From: RPRB01 sp035519675
GTDB lineage: Bacteria; Myxococcota; Myxococcia; Myxococcales; Myxococcaceae
DNA: 64,000 nucleotides
Reading direction: 5' to 3'
NCBI GenBank assembly: GCA_035519675.1
Contig: DATIWB010000120.1
Span: 82,257-146,256, forward strand
Below, one piece after another: positions 53,901 to 61,723 of this stretch. Below the pieces are notes generated by a model, which saw only the letters and a list, made by a program, of their open reading frames with translations, did no database searches and was not told where the DNA came from. Each line of letters starts with the position of its first letter. Position 1 is the stretch's first letter. A program made the translations under genes and the position numbers.

Positions 53901-53986
53901 GCCTGGAGCGGGCGTGGAGCATCAACCCTCTCATCAAGGGTGGGCCGGCCTCGCACGCCGCCGAGGCGCTGCTCGCAACCCGCTGA
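50912..53986 (+). CDS. Ser/Thr protein kinase with transmembrane helix and TPR-like sensor region
   Basis: A Hanks-type kinase of 1024 residues. It has GAGGMGEV (19-26), K41, HRDVKPAN (127-134, D129), DFG (151-153) and SPEQL. Unlike the PEGA kinase it keeps the canonical lysine in HRDVK. The kinase domain ends near residue 280, a transmembrane helix lies at about 303-322 (LARAIAAVALILAVTVGWTAW), and the remaining 700 residues are alpha-helical TPR-like repeats, probably outside the membrane. The GTG start overlaps the MocR stop. Paired regulation with MocR is inferred from that overlap. Confidence 0.93.
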   Translation: MSERLAPLDDQIELRGLLGAGGMGEVQRGWDRRLERAVAVKLVHSRDARDAERVLLEARLQARVEHPHVVKVHAVGSLEGRPCIVFQLVEGRTLADIAPRLSVEQRVELVRQAALGLHAAHLQGLVHRDVKPANVLVEESREGGFTALLTDFGLARGEEAEPSRSGLPAGTLDYMSPEQLVAPGPPDFRSDVYALGATLYSVLAGRPPFRRSGSPGTPSTDAEPEMDLLRRILEEDPEPLTRAVPGLPRELAVITARAMEKDPTARYPSAEALSDDLGRLQRGEPIHARPASWGERALKWTRRNRPLARAIAAVALILAVTVGWTAWQQRRADRAAVDAARLGALSESLEDQLRMEYLGPPHDLRPALSRLRKEAEQLRPPSAGGDGAVNAALGKALQLTGDTDGARAAYERAWRAGFRTPRLAEGLGEVLGVVYRRRYERARETLAPEAREPVLAALRTELAEPAKTYLRLGESTGWRASELAAREAMVERNFPEARARAADATAAAPGRYEASLLAADAWTAEARDLSYARRFDEAEKALIAAGALLDQAAQWGRSDPAVGLARAEIHTVRGNVLVIRGRSPDPEIASALTALDEVTRLNPDDPSPLVRRGFALIMRAQFQFMADHSAVERTTEDAIGSYRRAIELGADDARTLSLLGQGLYYRAFWANEQGRPSLEPVREGLAIMARAEKLAPEDSEVPFVLTLLHATEADALQHEGKPTMEARRAAIATGERALQMHAGRGNLLRSIVAQQRMFLGKDAWIAGEDPRPHFSAGWKAFEEAIQVMPGQPAPLAQFGNAVDTEAGILQALGENPCPKLQDLAARLDELLKKSPGLGYIEGIEAELLADAASYLSERGADPTGLLERIFPMLDHAEAAAPQDVGLVVSRSIGWLSEARWRMSHGSDPEALLARAEKHIGTLGPRTSEDLPQEYLARIALARAYWLTRNGKPASAVATGGTARVRKALESRPRDPDLWVLRAQLEALGGDPTAARSSLERAWSINPLIKGGPASHAAEALLATR

Positions 53987-53992
53987 ATCTCC

Positions 53993-54021
53993 GGGCCAAT
54001 CCACGTACTCCGGGGTGGCCC
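53993..54021 (+). terminator. Hairpin after the TPR kinase gene
   Basis: GGGCCA (53993-53998) and TGGCCC (54016-54021) pair, with two further base pairs inside and a 9-base loop, followed by the pyrimidine-rich AGGCCCTCTCTTC. It is only 7 bases after the kinase stop and could be a terminator with an imperfect tail. Confidence 0.4.
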
Positions 54022-54095
54022 AGGCCCTCTCTTCGAAGCGCACCTGCCGCCGCCGCGCCGCGCCTTCCAGGCTTCCGGTCCAGGAGGAGTGACCG

Positions 54096-55715
54096 ATGCA
54101 CGCGCGACGACTGATGGCGATGGTTCTAGGAGCAACGGTTCTGGGGGCCTGCGGCGGAGGGGGCGGCGGAACGGCTGACTCCGGCACCCAGGCGAAGTGC
54201 ACCATCGAGGGGGTCTCGGTCACCGCGTCGGCGACGGCGGTGCCCCCGAGCCAGCAGGTGGACCTCGGGGCGAACGTGAAGCAGGGTCCCGGCGCGACCG
54301 GCTGCAACGGCGGCGTGATCTGGTCCAGCAACCCCGCGGGGGCGATCACCGGGACCCAGCCGCTGGCGGCGCACTTCGCCACCGCCAACCCGGGGAACTA
54401 CACCGTGACCGCCACCAGCGTCGACGATCCGACCAAGTCGGGGTCGGTGCAGATCTCCGTTCAGGCCCCCACCAGCTGCGGCACGCCGAACGGAACCGTG
54501 CTCACCCACTCGGGGAACATCACCGCGAGCGAGACCTGGGCCGGGAACGGCGTCACCCACTCCGTCACCGCGAGCGTGCGCATCAAGCCCGGGGCGACGG
54601 TGACGGTGGAGCCGTGCGCCATCGTCGCGGTCGCCTCCGCACAGGAGATTGGCGTCGAGGGCGACCCGAGCGCGAACGGCGCCACGGCGAAGCTCGTGGC
54701 AGCCGGAACCGACCTGAACCACTTCGTCAGCTTCGTCCCCGCGGCGCAGGGACAGACCTGGGCCGGCATCCGCGGCTACAACGTGCACTCGCTGGTCGAG
54801 CTCCACTACACCGGCGTGGTCTCTGCGGGAGCGGGTCCCATCTACCGCAACTCGGCGATCGTCATGCAGGGGCCCGGCCTCAACCTGGCGCCGCAGGGCG
54901 TGCTCACCGCCGACAACCTGGTGGTGGAGAACCCGGTCGGCGGCGGGGTGTACCTCGACGGGGAGGCGGCGTTCACACCGCAGTCCACCTACCTGGGCGT
55001 GACCGGAGCACAGGACCACCCGCTGGCGATGCACATCATGGCCGTGGGCAGCATGCCCCTCACCCAGGTCCAGAACAGCCTGTACGACGATGCCCTGATG
55101 CTCACCTCGGCGCCGAACGTGACCCAGGACACCACCATCCACGGCTACATCCCGCTCTACTTCGAGGCCCAGGTGAAGGTCGGTCAGAACACGTCCGGCA
55201 CGACGACGACCCTCACCGTCGAGGGCGGGTCAGTGCTCCGCTTCGCCCCCGGAAACGACATCCGGATGTACTTCGGCAACCAGAGCGCTGGCGCGGGAAT
55301 TCTGAGGGCCGCGGGCGATGCCACGCAGCCCATCGTCTTCACCTCGGCGGCGGGCGCGCCGGCCGCGGGAGACTGGGCCGGGCTCCTGCTTCTGAACTCC
55401 TACGGCTCCCAGCTGTCCTACGTGACCATCGAGTACGCCGGGGCGAGCAATGGCTGGGTCTCGGCGAACTGCCGGCCCTCGGGGTCGTCCGACAATGCTG
55501 CGCTGCTCGTCGCCGACATCCCGGTCGCGAACTTCCTCACCAACAGCACCATCCAGAACGTCAGCGGCCACGGCATCGACGCGACCTGGGTGGCGGCCAC
55601 GGTCAACGAGCCGGACGTCGCTGCCGGCAACACGTTCAACAACGTGACCGGCTGCAAGCAGACCCACAACGCCAGGACCGGGGGCTGCGGCGGGAACCTC
55701 GGCTGCACCGAGTAG
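54096..55715 (+). CDS. Lipoprotein with Ig-like domain and parallel beta-helix region
   Basis: A 539-residue protein with a lipobox (VLGACGG, Cys19) followed by a glycine stretch. Residues about 30-125 form an Ig-like/Big domain (VTASATAVPPSQQVDLGANV, NPGNYTVTATSVDDPTKSGS). The rest has repeated short beta strands with Asn/Gly turns (TADNLVVENPVGGGVYLDG, QLSYVTIEYAGASNGWV), the mark of a right-handed parallel beta-helix. Related surface lipoproteins with repeated beta-helix are abundant in myxobacteria. AGGAGGAG precedes the ATG. Role unknown. Confidence 0.82.
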   Translation: MHARRLMAMVLGATVLGACGGGGGGTADSGTQAKCTIEGVSVTASATAVPPSQQVDLGANVKQGPGATGCNGGVIWSSNPAGAITGTQPLAAHFATANPGNYTVTATSVDDPTKSGSVQISVQAPTSCGTPNGTVLTHSGNITASETWAGNGVTHSVTASVRIKPGATVTVEPCAIVAVASAQEIGVEGDPSANGATAKLVAAGTDLNHFVSFVPAAQGQTWAGIRGYNVHSLVELHYTGVVSAGAGPIYRNSAIVMQGPGLNLAPQGVLTADNLVVENPVGGGVYLDGEAAFTPQSTYLGVTGAQDHPLAMHIMAVGSMPLTQVQNSLYDDALMLTSAPNVTQDTTIHGYIPLYFEAQVKVGQNTSGTTTTLTVEGGSVLRFAPGNDIRMYFGNQSAGAGILRAAGDATQPIVFTSAAGAPAAGDWAGLLLLNSYGSQLSYVTIEYAGASNGWVSANCRPSGSSDNAALLVADIPVANFLTNSTIQNVSGHGIDATWVAATVNEPDVAAGNTFNNVTGCKQTHNARTGGCGGNLGCTE

Positions 55716-55725
55716 CCCCTAGGGG
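55716..55725. other. Ten-base palindrome shared by two convergent gene ends
   Basis: CCCCTAGGGG begins right after the beta-helix lipoprotein stop (TAG, 55713-55715) and contains the serA stop (TAG on the minus strand, 55719-55721). The two coding regions end only three bases apart, so any terminator must lie inside the opposite gene. Confidence 0.6.
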
Positions 55726-56927
55726 ACGGTCCTCGCCGAGATGCTGGTGGGCAGGCGGCGCATGTCCTGGACGACCTGCGCCGCCACATCCGAGTCCAGG
55801 TCCATGATCAGGTAGCCGATGGAGGCGTTGGTCGAGAGGACCTGGGCGTGGATGTTCGCCTCGTGGTCGGAGACGATCCGGTTCAGGTCGCGCATCACGC
55901 CCGGCACGTTCTGGTGGACGTTGATCACCCGGTAGGTGTTGGGCAGCCGGCCGAGGTCGACGGCGGGAAAGTTCACCGAGCCGACGGTGGCCCCGGTATG
56001 GGCGAACCGGGCGAGGCTGGCAGAGACCTCCCGGCCGATCGCCTCCTGGGCCTCGAGCGTGGACCCACCGACGTGCGGAGTGAGGATGACGTTGGCCAGG
56101 CCGCGCAGCGGCGTCTCGAAGCCCTCGGCGGTGTTGGCCTCCGGCTCCTCGGGGTAGACGTCCACCGCCGCGCCGTCGATCCGCTTCTCCCTCAACGCCT
56201 GGGCCAGCGCCTCCAGGTCGACCACCGTGCCCCGGCTGGCGTTGATCAGGCAGGCGCCCTTCTTCATCCGGGCGAGCTGCGCGGCGCCGATCATCCCCCG
56301 AGTCTGCGGGGTCTCCGGGACGTGAAGGGTGACGAAGTCGCTCTGCTCCAGCAGTGTGTCCAGTGACTTCACCGGCTGCGAATTGCCCAGCGGGAGCTTG
56401 GCCGAGGTGTCGTGAAAGACGACCCGCATCCCGAGATCTTCGGCGAGGATCGACACCTGGCTGCCGATGTGGCCGTAGCCCACCACGCCGAGGGTCTTGC
56501 CCCGGACCTCGCGCGAGCCGGTGGCCACCTTCTTCCAGACGCCGTGGTGCATCTCGCGCGACCGGTCTCCCAGGTGGCGGGAGAGCATGACGATCTCGGC
56601 GATGACCATCTCCGCGACGCTGCGGGTGTTGGAGAACGGCGCGTTGAAGACCGCCACCCCACGCTTCATGGCGTGGTCGAGCGCGATCTGGTTGGTGCCA
56701 ATGCAGAAGGCGCCGATGCCGACGAGCGAATCGGCGGCGTCGAGGACCCGCCGGGTGATCTGGGTCTTGCTCCGGATCCCGAGCAGCTGCACGCCCTTCA
56801 GCCGCTCGCAGAGCACCTCTTCCTTGAGCGCACCGTCGGCGCGGTGGACCTCGAAGCCCTCGGCCTCGAGCAGCTCGTCGGCCACGGGGTGAATCGACTC
56901 CAGCAGCAGGATCTTCAGCTTCGGCAT
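55719..56927 (-). CDS. serA: D-3-phosphoglycerate dehydrogenase
   Basis: First step of serine synthesis. It has 402 residues and is close to the E. coli SerA type: nucleotide-binding GVVGYGHIGS (148-156), catalytic R232, E260 and H285 (TPHVGGST), then a C-terminal ACT domain with H338, N340 and N358. The ACT residues correspond to the serine-binding His and Asn of E. coli SerA, so feedback inhibition by serine is likely. ATG at 56927 is chosen; a longer frame extends into the upstream gene. It lies 53 bases after the PMT-like gene. Confidence 0.95.
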   Translation of the reverse strand: MPKLKILLLESIHPVADELLEAEGFEVHRADGALKEEVLCERLKGVQLLGIRSKTQITRRVLDAADSLVGIGAFCIGTNQIALDHAMKRGVAVFNAPFSNTRSVAEMVIAEIVMLSRHLGDRSREMHHGVWKKVATGSREVRGKTLGVVGYGHIGSQVSILAEDLGMRVVFHDTSAKLPLGNSQPVKSLDTLLEQSDFVTLHVPETPQTRGMIGAAQLARMKKGACLINASRGTVVDLEALAQALREKRIDGAAVDVYPEEPEANTAEGFETPLRGLANVILTPHVGGSTLEAQEAIGREVSASLARFAHTGATVGSVNFPAVDLGRLPNTYRVINVHQNVPGVMRDLNRIVSDHEANIHAQVLSTNASIGYLIMDLDSDVAAQVVQDMRRLPTSISARTVP

Positions 56928-56980
56928 GAGGCGCCGGAGAGTAACCGCCGGGGTGACGTTTCGACACTCTTCCCGACGGC

Positions 56981-58702
56981 CTACGCGCCGCCGGTGTACG
57001 CGTTCGCCGCGGAGACCGGCTCGAGGCGGCGGTCCGAGCGCGGGCCGAGGAGCTCGTAGATGAGCCCCCCACCCCGCTCCACGCGGAGGAGCACCGGCCG
57101 CTCGCTCTCCAGCGCCCGCACCTGCCGCCATCCGCAGCCGCCCTCCCGCGGGGAGAGCCAGACGACCGGCGCTGCCCGTCCCTCGGGGCTGTCGAAGCGG
57201 ACGGGGCGCAGCGCCTGGCCGGTGAGGTTCGCCTGCCCCAGCACCGGCGGCGCATTGCAGAGGGCGATGGTGGCGGGCGTGGGGACGCGCCGGCCGGCCT
57301 CGATGAAGGCGACCCGGAGCGACTGGTACCAGTAGTCACCCTCGGTGCCGTCGGATCGGGGATCGGTCGGAGGCGGCATCCGGAACAGCGCCCGCGCCTG
57401 CGCTCCGCCCAGTCCCCCGGTCAGGACATTGAAGTACGCCGTCTCGAACGGCGCGTAGCGCAGAAGTGGCACCAGCAGCGAGATGGCGGCCACCCCGCAG
57501 ATCGACACACGCAGCGCGGCCTGGCCGGCCGGCCTCCCGAGCCCCCCGCTCGATCTCCCCGCCGCGGTCTCCACCCTCTCCACCAGCTGCGCGAAGCCCC
57601 AGCCGGCGAGCGCGCACAGTCCGGGCACGTACTCGATGAAGTGCCGGTTGGCGTCGTAGAAGTTCGAGCGCGGCATCATGCTCCGCAGGTAGGGGACCGC
57701 GACCCAGCTCACCAGCAGCCCCACCCGGAGCGTCGCCTCGGGGTCTCTGCGACGGACCCAGGCAACCAGCGCGACGAGGCAGGCCAGCAGGACGACCGGC
57801 GGGGTCATGAAGGCCAGGCACTTCAGCGGGTGCCAGGTCCAGCTGTCGCGAGCGCTCACCCCGTACGCGGCCATGAAGCTGAGGTAGCGGCTCATCCGCT
57901 CCACGATGCCGGCAGGGGGCGCGTTCCAGACCCACGGCCAGGAGACGACGAAGACCAGGCCCGCGATGTAGGGGGCAGCCAGGAGGGCCGCCGCGAGCCG
58001 GTACTTCTGCGCCTGTGGTGCCCGTCGGATCCGTGCGAACCAGACCGCCGGGGCCCAGAGCGCGAGGGTGAGCAGCACGAACACCCCGTTCAGCTTCGCG
58101 GCGAGCGAGATGCCGGCGAACAGGCCCGCGGCGAGGATGTCCCGGGCACGCCCGCTGACCAGACCCTCGCCGGCGGCCAGCACCGCGAGCCCGTAGAACA
58201 TCGCGCACGGCCAGTCCTTCGGGTTGTTGAAGGCGTGGCCGAATGCCGAGGGGAAGAGCATCAGCGCGACCGCGGCGAAGACACCGGCGCGATGGCCGAG
58301 GAACCGGATGGCGTAGAGGGTGAAGAGCCCCAGGGCGAGCGCGTGGAGCAGGACCAGCCCGAGGTGATGTGCCGCAGCCGGGTCGAGCAGGCCGAGCCCG
58401 TCGTGCACCGCCGCGGAGACCACGGCCGCGACCAGGCCCGGGAGGACCGGATAGCGCATCGGGTCCTCCCATTCGTCGTCACGGGAGAAGAACGAGTGGA
58501 ACCCGGGCGGCTCCTGGCGCGAGGCGAAGTTCAGCGCTCCGGGGACCCCGGGGTGCGTCAGGAAGAAGAGGGTGCGATCTCCGGCGTAGTAGAGCGCGGG
58601 CGCGTCGTAGGTCACCCCGTGCAGCGGTAGGAGCGGCAGCGCGAGCAGCAGATAGGCGGCCGCGACCAGCTGCGGCGTGTACCGCTCGAGCCGCTGCAGC
58701 AA
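56981..58702 (-). CDS. GT39/GT83-like membrane glycosyltransferase (PMT/ArnT superfamily)
   Basis: A 573-residue protein with about 11-13 membrane helices. An N-terminal periplasmic-loop motif carries acidic residues (FSRDDEWEDPMRYPVLPGL), and AFNNPKDWPCAMFYGLAVLA resembles GT-C loops. The last 130 residues are soluble. Start TTG at 58702 directly follows the GT2 stop, with GGGGGAGG upstream; a later start is possible. It shares a transcript with the GT2 gene, whose dolichol-phosphate-like sugar donor it probably uses. Confidence 0.75.
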   Translation of the reverse strand: MLQRLERYTPQLVAAAYLLLALPLLPLHGVTYDAPALYYAGDRTLFFLTHPGVPGALNFASRQEPPGFHSFFSRDDEWEDPMRYPVLPGLVAAVVSAAVHDGLGLLDPAAAHHLGLVLLHALALGLFTLYAIRFLGHRAGVFAAVALMLFPSAFGHAFNNPKDWPCAMFYGLAVLAAGEGLVSGRARDILAAGLFAGISLAAKLNGVFVLLTLALWAPAVWFARIRRAPQAQKYRLAAALLAAPYIAGLVFVVSWPWVWNAPPAGIVERMSRYLSFMAAYGVSARDSWTWHPLKCLAFMTPPVVLLACLVALVAWVRRRDPEATLRVGLLVSWVAVPYLRSMMPRSNFYDANRHFIEYVPGLCALAGWGFAQLVERVETAAGRSSGGLGRPAGQAALRVSICGVAAISLLVPLLRYAPFETAYFNVLTGGLGGAQARALFRMPPPTDPRSDGTEGDYWYQSLRVAFIEAGRRVPTPATIALCNAPPVLGQANLTGQALRPVRFDSPEGRAAPVVWLSPREGGCGWRQVRALESERPVLLRVERGGGLIYELLGPRSDRRLEPVSAANAYTGGA

Positions 58703-59695
58703 CTACCTCCCCCCTCGCCGGGTCTGGAGCGTGACCGGGGGCGAGCGGAGGTCCGGCTCGGCCTCGGCGGCGCCGGCGGAGGGCCTGAGGACGTCGCGGA
58801 CGATGTAGTTCGGCCTCCGGCGGACCTCGTCGAACACCCGGCTGAGGTACTCGCCCACGATGCCGATCGACACCAGCTGCGCGCCGCCGAGGAAACAGAT
58901 GGCGATCATCAGCGAGGGCCAGCCGAGGATGGCGGTGTGGGTGATGAATCGCTCCACCAGGACCCAGACGACGAGGACGACTCCGAGAGCGCAGGCGCAC
59001 GCCCCGAGCAGGGTCGCGAGCCGGAGCGGGAGGTAGGAGAAGCCGAAGATGCCGTCCAGGGCGAGCTTGAGCAGCTTGGAGAAGCTCATCTTCGGCGCTC
59101 CGGCGGCCCGCTGGGGACGGTCGTAGGCGACCTCGACCTGGCGGAAGCCCACCCAGTAGCGGAGCCCAGGCAGGTAGCGTGAGCGCTCGGGCATGGCCAG
59201 CACCGCGTCGAGCGCGGTCCGGTCGATGAGCGAGAAGTTCCCGGCGCCCAGCGGAGACGGGATGCGGGCCAGCCGATGGTAGAGGAGGTGGAAGCCGCGG
59301 AACGCGGCGCGGCGCGCGAGCGGCTCGGCCCGAGTGCGCTTGGTGGTGAAGACCACCTCGGCACCGTTCCGCCAGGCGTCGAGCAGCGTGGGGATGAGCT
59401 CGGGGGGGTCCTGGAGGTCCGCATCCATCAGGATCACCACGTCGCCCTTGGCGTGCCGGAGGCCGGCCTCGATCGCGCCTTCCAGACCGAAGTTCCGCGA
59501 GAGGCAGACGACGCTCAGCTCACGGGTGAGGGGCTCGAAGCCGAGGAGGCGCTCGCGGGTGCTGTCGCGGCTTCCGTCGTCGACGGCGACCACCTCGAAT
59601 GGAGTTCCGAGCGGTCGGAGGGTGGCCTCGAGCCGCTCCAGGAGCGGCCGCACCGACTCCTGCTCGTTGAACATCGGGATGACGACGCTGATCAC
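58703..59695 (-). CDS. Glycosyltransferase family 2 with membrane anchor (DPM/GtrB-like)
   Basis: A 330-residue GT-A enzyme. The start VISVVIPMFNEQESVRPLLERL, the DDGSRDST motif and DADLQDPPELIPTLLDAWRN identify a polyprenyl-phosphate sugar synthase of the GtrB/DPM1 type. Two transmembrane helices follow (LLGACACALGVVLVVWVLV; IAICFLGGAQLVSIGIVGEYL). GTG start at 59695. It would make a lipid-linked sugar donor for the PMT-like enzyme encoded immediately downstream. Divergent from the PIG-V-like gene with 56 bases between starts. Confidence 0.93.
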   Translation of the reverse strand: MISVVIPMFNEQESVRPLLERLEATLRPLGTPFEVVAVDDGSRDSTRERLLGFEPLTRELSVVCLSRNFGLEGAIEAGLRHAKGDVVILMDADLQDPPELIPTLLDAWRNGAEVVFTTKRTRAEPLARRAAFRGFHLLYHRLARIPSPLGAGNFSLIDRTALDAVLAMPERSRYLPGLRYWVGFRQVEVAYDRPQRAAGAPKMSFSKLLKLALDGIFGFSYLPLRLATLLGACACALGVVLVVWVLVERFITHTAILGWPSLMIAICFLGGAQLVSIGIVGEYLSRVFDEVRRRPNYIVRDVLRPSAGAAEAEPDLRSPPVTLQTRRGGR

Positions 59696-59751
59696 TCCGC
59701 TTAGACCATAGCCCGACTCCCCGCTAGGGTCGCGCCCGTGAAGGTGCACGG

Positions 59752-60909
59752 GTGACAGGGGGCGCCGAGCTCGCTCCGAGCACGCCACGAAACTGGATCC
59801 ATCTCGCCCTCCGCGTGGCCGTCGCGGTGCTTCCGCCCGCCCTCGTCTTCGCCGGGGTGCGATGGCTGTTCGCGTTCGCCGCCGCGCGGGTGGGCTTCGA
59901 TGCCGCCAACCCGTTCGCCTGGCGGCGGTGGGACAGCGGTCACTACCTGGTCATCGCGGTGCGCGGGTGGGAGCTCTTCTCCTGCGCCCGGCTCGGCGGT
60001 CGCGTCGAGGACACATGCGGGAACGCGGCCTGGTTCCCGCTGTACCCCTGGTTGCTCCGACCGCTCATCGCGCTGGGGATGAGGCCCGAGACGGCGGGCG
60101 TCTGGCTCTCGGGTACGGCCGCGCTGGCAATGCTGGTGGTGCTGTGGAACGGGCTGCTGCGAAAACGGGGGCTTCGTGGGCTCGTCGTCCTGGCGATGGC
60201 CGCGGTGTTCCCCGGCGCGGTGTACGCGCATGCGATCTTCCCCACGTCTCTGGCGCTGCTCTTCATCGTCCTGGCAGGCACGGCGCTCGCCAGACGCCGA
60301 TGGGCGCTGGTGGGGCTCTGGGGAGCGTTCCTCTCGATGACCTACGTGACGGGCGTGCTGCTCGCCGTGCCGAACACGGTCGCGACCTGGCTCAAGACGC
60401 GGGCAGTGCGGCCGACGGTCGTGGCGGGTGCTCTGTCGGTCGCCGGATTCCTGGCGGTGCTGCTCGCCCAGCAGCTGATCCTCGGCCACTGGGACGGGTG
60501 GTACCGCACGTACCAGAAGGGACTTCCCGCGGTGGCCAGGCCACTCGAGGCGCTCATGACGATCCTCCAGCCGGCGTTTGCCGACAACCCCGACCGGCGG
60601 CCGCGGACCCTCGCGCTGCAGGAGCTCACCGTGCTGGGGTTGCTGGTGCTCGGACTCGGCACGGCGCTGGTGACCCGGCACCGAGGGAACTCGGTTCGCG
60701 CCTGGGCCGCGATGGCAGCGGTGCTCTTCTGGGCCTTCCCGCTGCTCGTCGGGCGCGGGGTGAGCGTCTACCGGGCCGATGCGCTGGTGCTGCCCGTCCT
60801 CCTGCTCTTGGTGGATCTTCCGGTCTGGATGCTTGTCTCGGTACTGGTCTGGCTGCTCACCCTCGCCGAGGCGATGGCCGAGTTATTCTTCACCGGGTAT
60901 CTGGTCTGA
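59752..60909 (+). CDS. PIG-V-like membrane glycosyltransferase
   Basis: A 385-residue membrane protein with about nine helices from a GTG start. The motif WRRWDSGHYLVIA (57-69) and NAAWFPLYPWLLRPLIAL (91-108) match the PIG-V (GPI mannosyltransferase 2-like) GT-C family. Bacterial members are lipid-linked mannosyl or other sugar transferases of unknown product. It is divergent from the GT2/PMT unit, which suggests a common surface-glycan function. Confidence 0.85.
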   Translation: MTGGAELAPSTPRNWIHLALRVAVAVLPPALVFAGVRWLFAFAAARVGFDAANPFAWRRWDSGHYLVIAVRGWELFSCARLGGRVEDTCGNAAWFPLYPWLLRPLIALGMRPETAGVWLSGTAALAMLVVLWNGLLRKRGLRGLVVLAMAAVFPGAVYAHAIFPTSLALLFIVLAGTALARRRWALVGLWGAFLSMTYVTGVLLAVPNTVATWLKTRAVRPTVVAGALSVAGFLAVLLAQQLILGHWDGWYRTYQKGLPAVARPLEALMTILQPAFADNPDRRPRTLALQELTVLGLLVLGLGTALVTRHRGNSVRAWAAMAAVLFWAFPLLVGRGVSVYRADALVLPVLLLLVDLPVWMLVSVLVWLLTLAEAMAELFFTGYLV

Positions 60910-61098
60910 GCCGCTTGCAGCATCGCGGCATCCAGCCAATGCAGATGCCCGGGCCAGCGCTCCTCGATCAGCTGAGGTTGCGATCGGCACAGCACAGTCC
61001 GCACATCCGCCCGCCGGGACAGAGGCAACGGCCGCAACCGGAAGCGGTCGGGCGCATCCTGATGCGAGGACCGCGGACGTGTTCCAACAGAGGTGCTC

Positions 61099-61404
61099 AT
61101 GCTTGCTGTGTTCGTGACGCTCGAGTACGCCGAGGGCTTCGACCGTCAGCGCATTCTTGGAATTGCCGAGAACGCGAGGGGGATGTTTGCCGGAATGCCT
61201 GGGCTCCGGCAGAAGGCGTTCACCCTCGACGCAGGGAACCGGCGCGTGAGGAACGTCTATCTCTGGGAGTCCGAGGAGGCGGCGCGGGCGTTCTTCACCC
61301 CGAGGCTTGCCCAGCGCATCGAGGGCCTCTACGGCGTCGCGGCGCGCATCGAGTTCGCGGAGGTCGCCGCGCTCGTGGACAACGCGGCAGCGCAGGGCAC
61401 GTAG
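61099..61404 (+). CDS. Small ABM/YdhR-like monooxygenase-fold protein
   Basis: A 101-residue alpha-beta barrel protein. LAVFVTLEYAEGFDRQRIL, GMPGLRQKAFTLDA and RVRNVYLWESEEAARAFF match the YdhR-like dimeric barrel pattern. ATG at 61099 follows AGAGG; a GTG two codons earlier is an alternative. No partner gene is adjacent. The 189 bases before it show nothing recognisable. It lies between the PIG-V-like gene and the integrase remnant, so it could be old island cargo, but its composition does not stand out. Confidence 0.75.
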   Translation: MLAVFVTLEYAEGFDRQRILGIAENARGMFAGMPGLRQKAFTLDAGNRRVRNVYLWESEEAARAFFTPRLAQRIEGLYGVAARIEFAEVAALVDNAAAQGT

Positions 61405-61436
61405 TCCGGTCGCTGCGCTCGCTCCCCCCCCCGGGG

Positions 61437-61578
61437 CACACCTTCGCCAGCCTTCCTGGTGATGCGCGGCGTGCCGCTCAACGCGGTGCAGGAGCTGCTC
61501 GGCCACGCGACCATCGAGATGACGATGCGCTAGCCGCACCTCTCGCCGGACAGCCGGCGCGAGGCAGTTGCGGCATTG
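61437..61578 (+). pseudogene. Remnant of a tyrosine recombinase (integrase) C terminus
   Basis: The translated plus strand reads HTFAS at 61437-61451, then, after a frame change of one base, FLVMRGVPLNAVQELLGHA (from 61453), TIEMTMR, a TAG stop (61531), and PHLSPDSRREAVAALD. This is the C-terminal box of a tyrosine recombinase (HTFAS...LLGHATIEMT...Y-xHL). The catalytic Tyr codon position, expected just before the HL, is the TAG. Missing two bases and the stop make it dead. It ends about 40 bases before the 3' end of tRNA-Leu, a classical integrase target. Confidence 0.85.
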
Positions 61579-61619
61579 GATCAGCAGCGGACGTCTCTGC
61601 AGTTCCGGGAGATTGAGAG

Positions 61620-61701
61620 TGCCCAGGGCGGGATTCGAACCCGCACACCTTTCGGCGCCACCCCCTCAAGATGGTGTGTCTACCAGTTCCACCACCTGGG
61701 C
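61620..61701 (-). tRNA. tRNA-Leu, anticodon GAG
   Basis: The minus-strand sequence starts GCCCAGG and ends CCTGGGCA, giving a 7-bp acceptor stem and discriminator A. The anticodon stem CCATC/GGTGG encloses loop TTGAGGG, so the anticodon is GAG (61665-61667), reading CTC and CTT. A long variable arm and the TTCGAATCCC T-loop are visible. CCA is not encoded. It follows the kinase-like gene by 22 bases on the same strand. Confidence 0.96.
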
Positions 61702-61723
61702 TTGAAAGAGGACCGCCTACGTA

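Noticed and set aside
60910..61098. A possible short gene or RNA between the PIG-V-like and ABM-like genes
   Set aside because: No frame of useful length with a ribosome site and no hairpin stood out.
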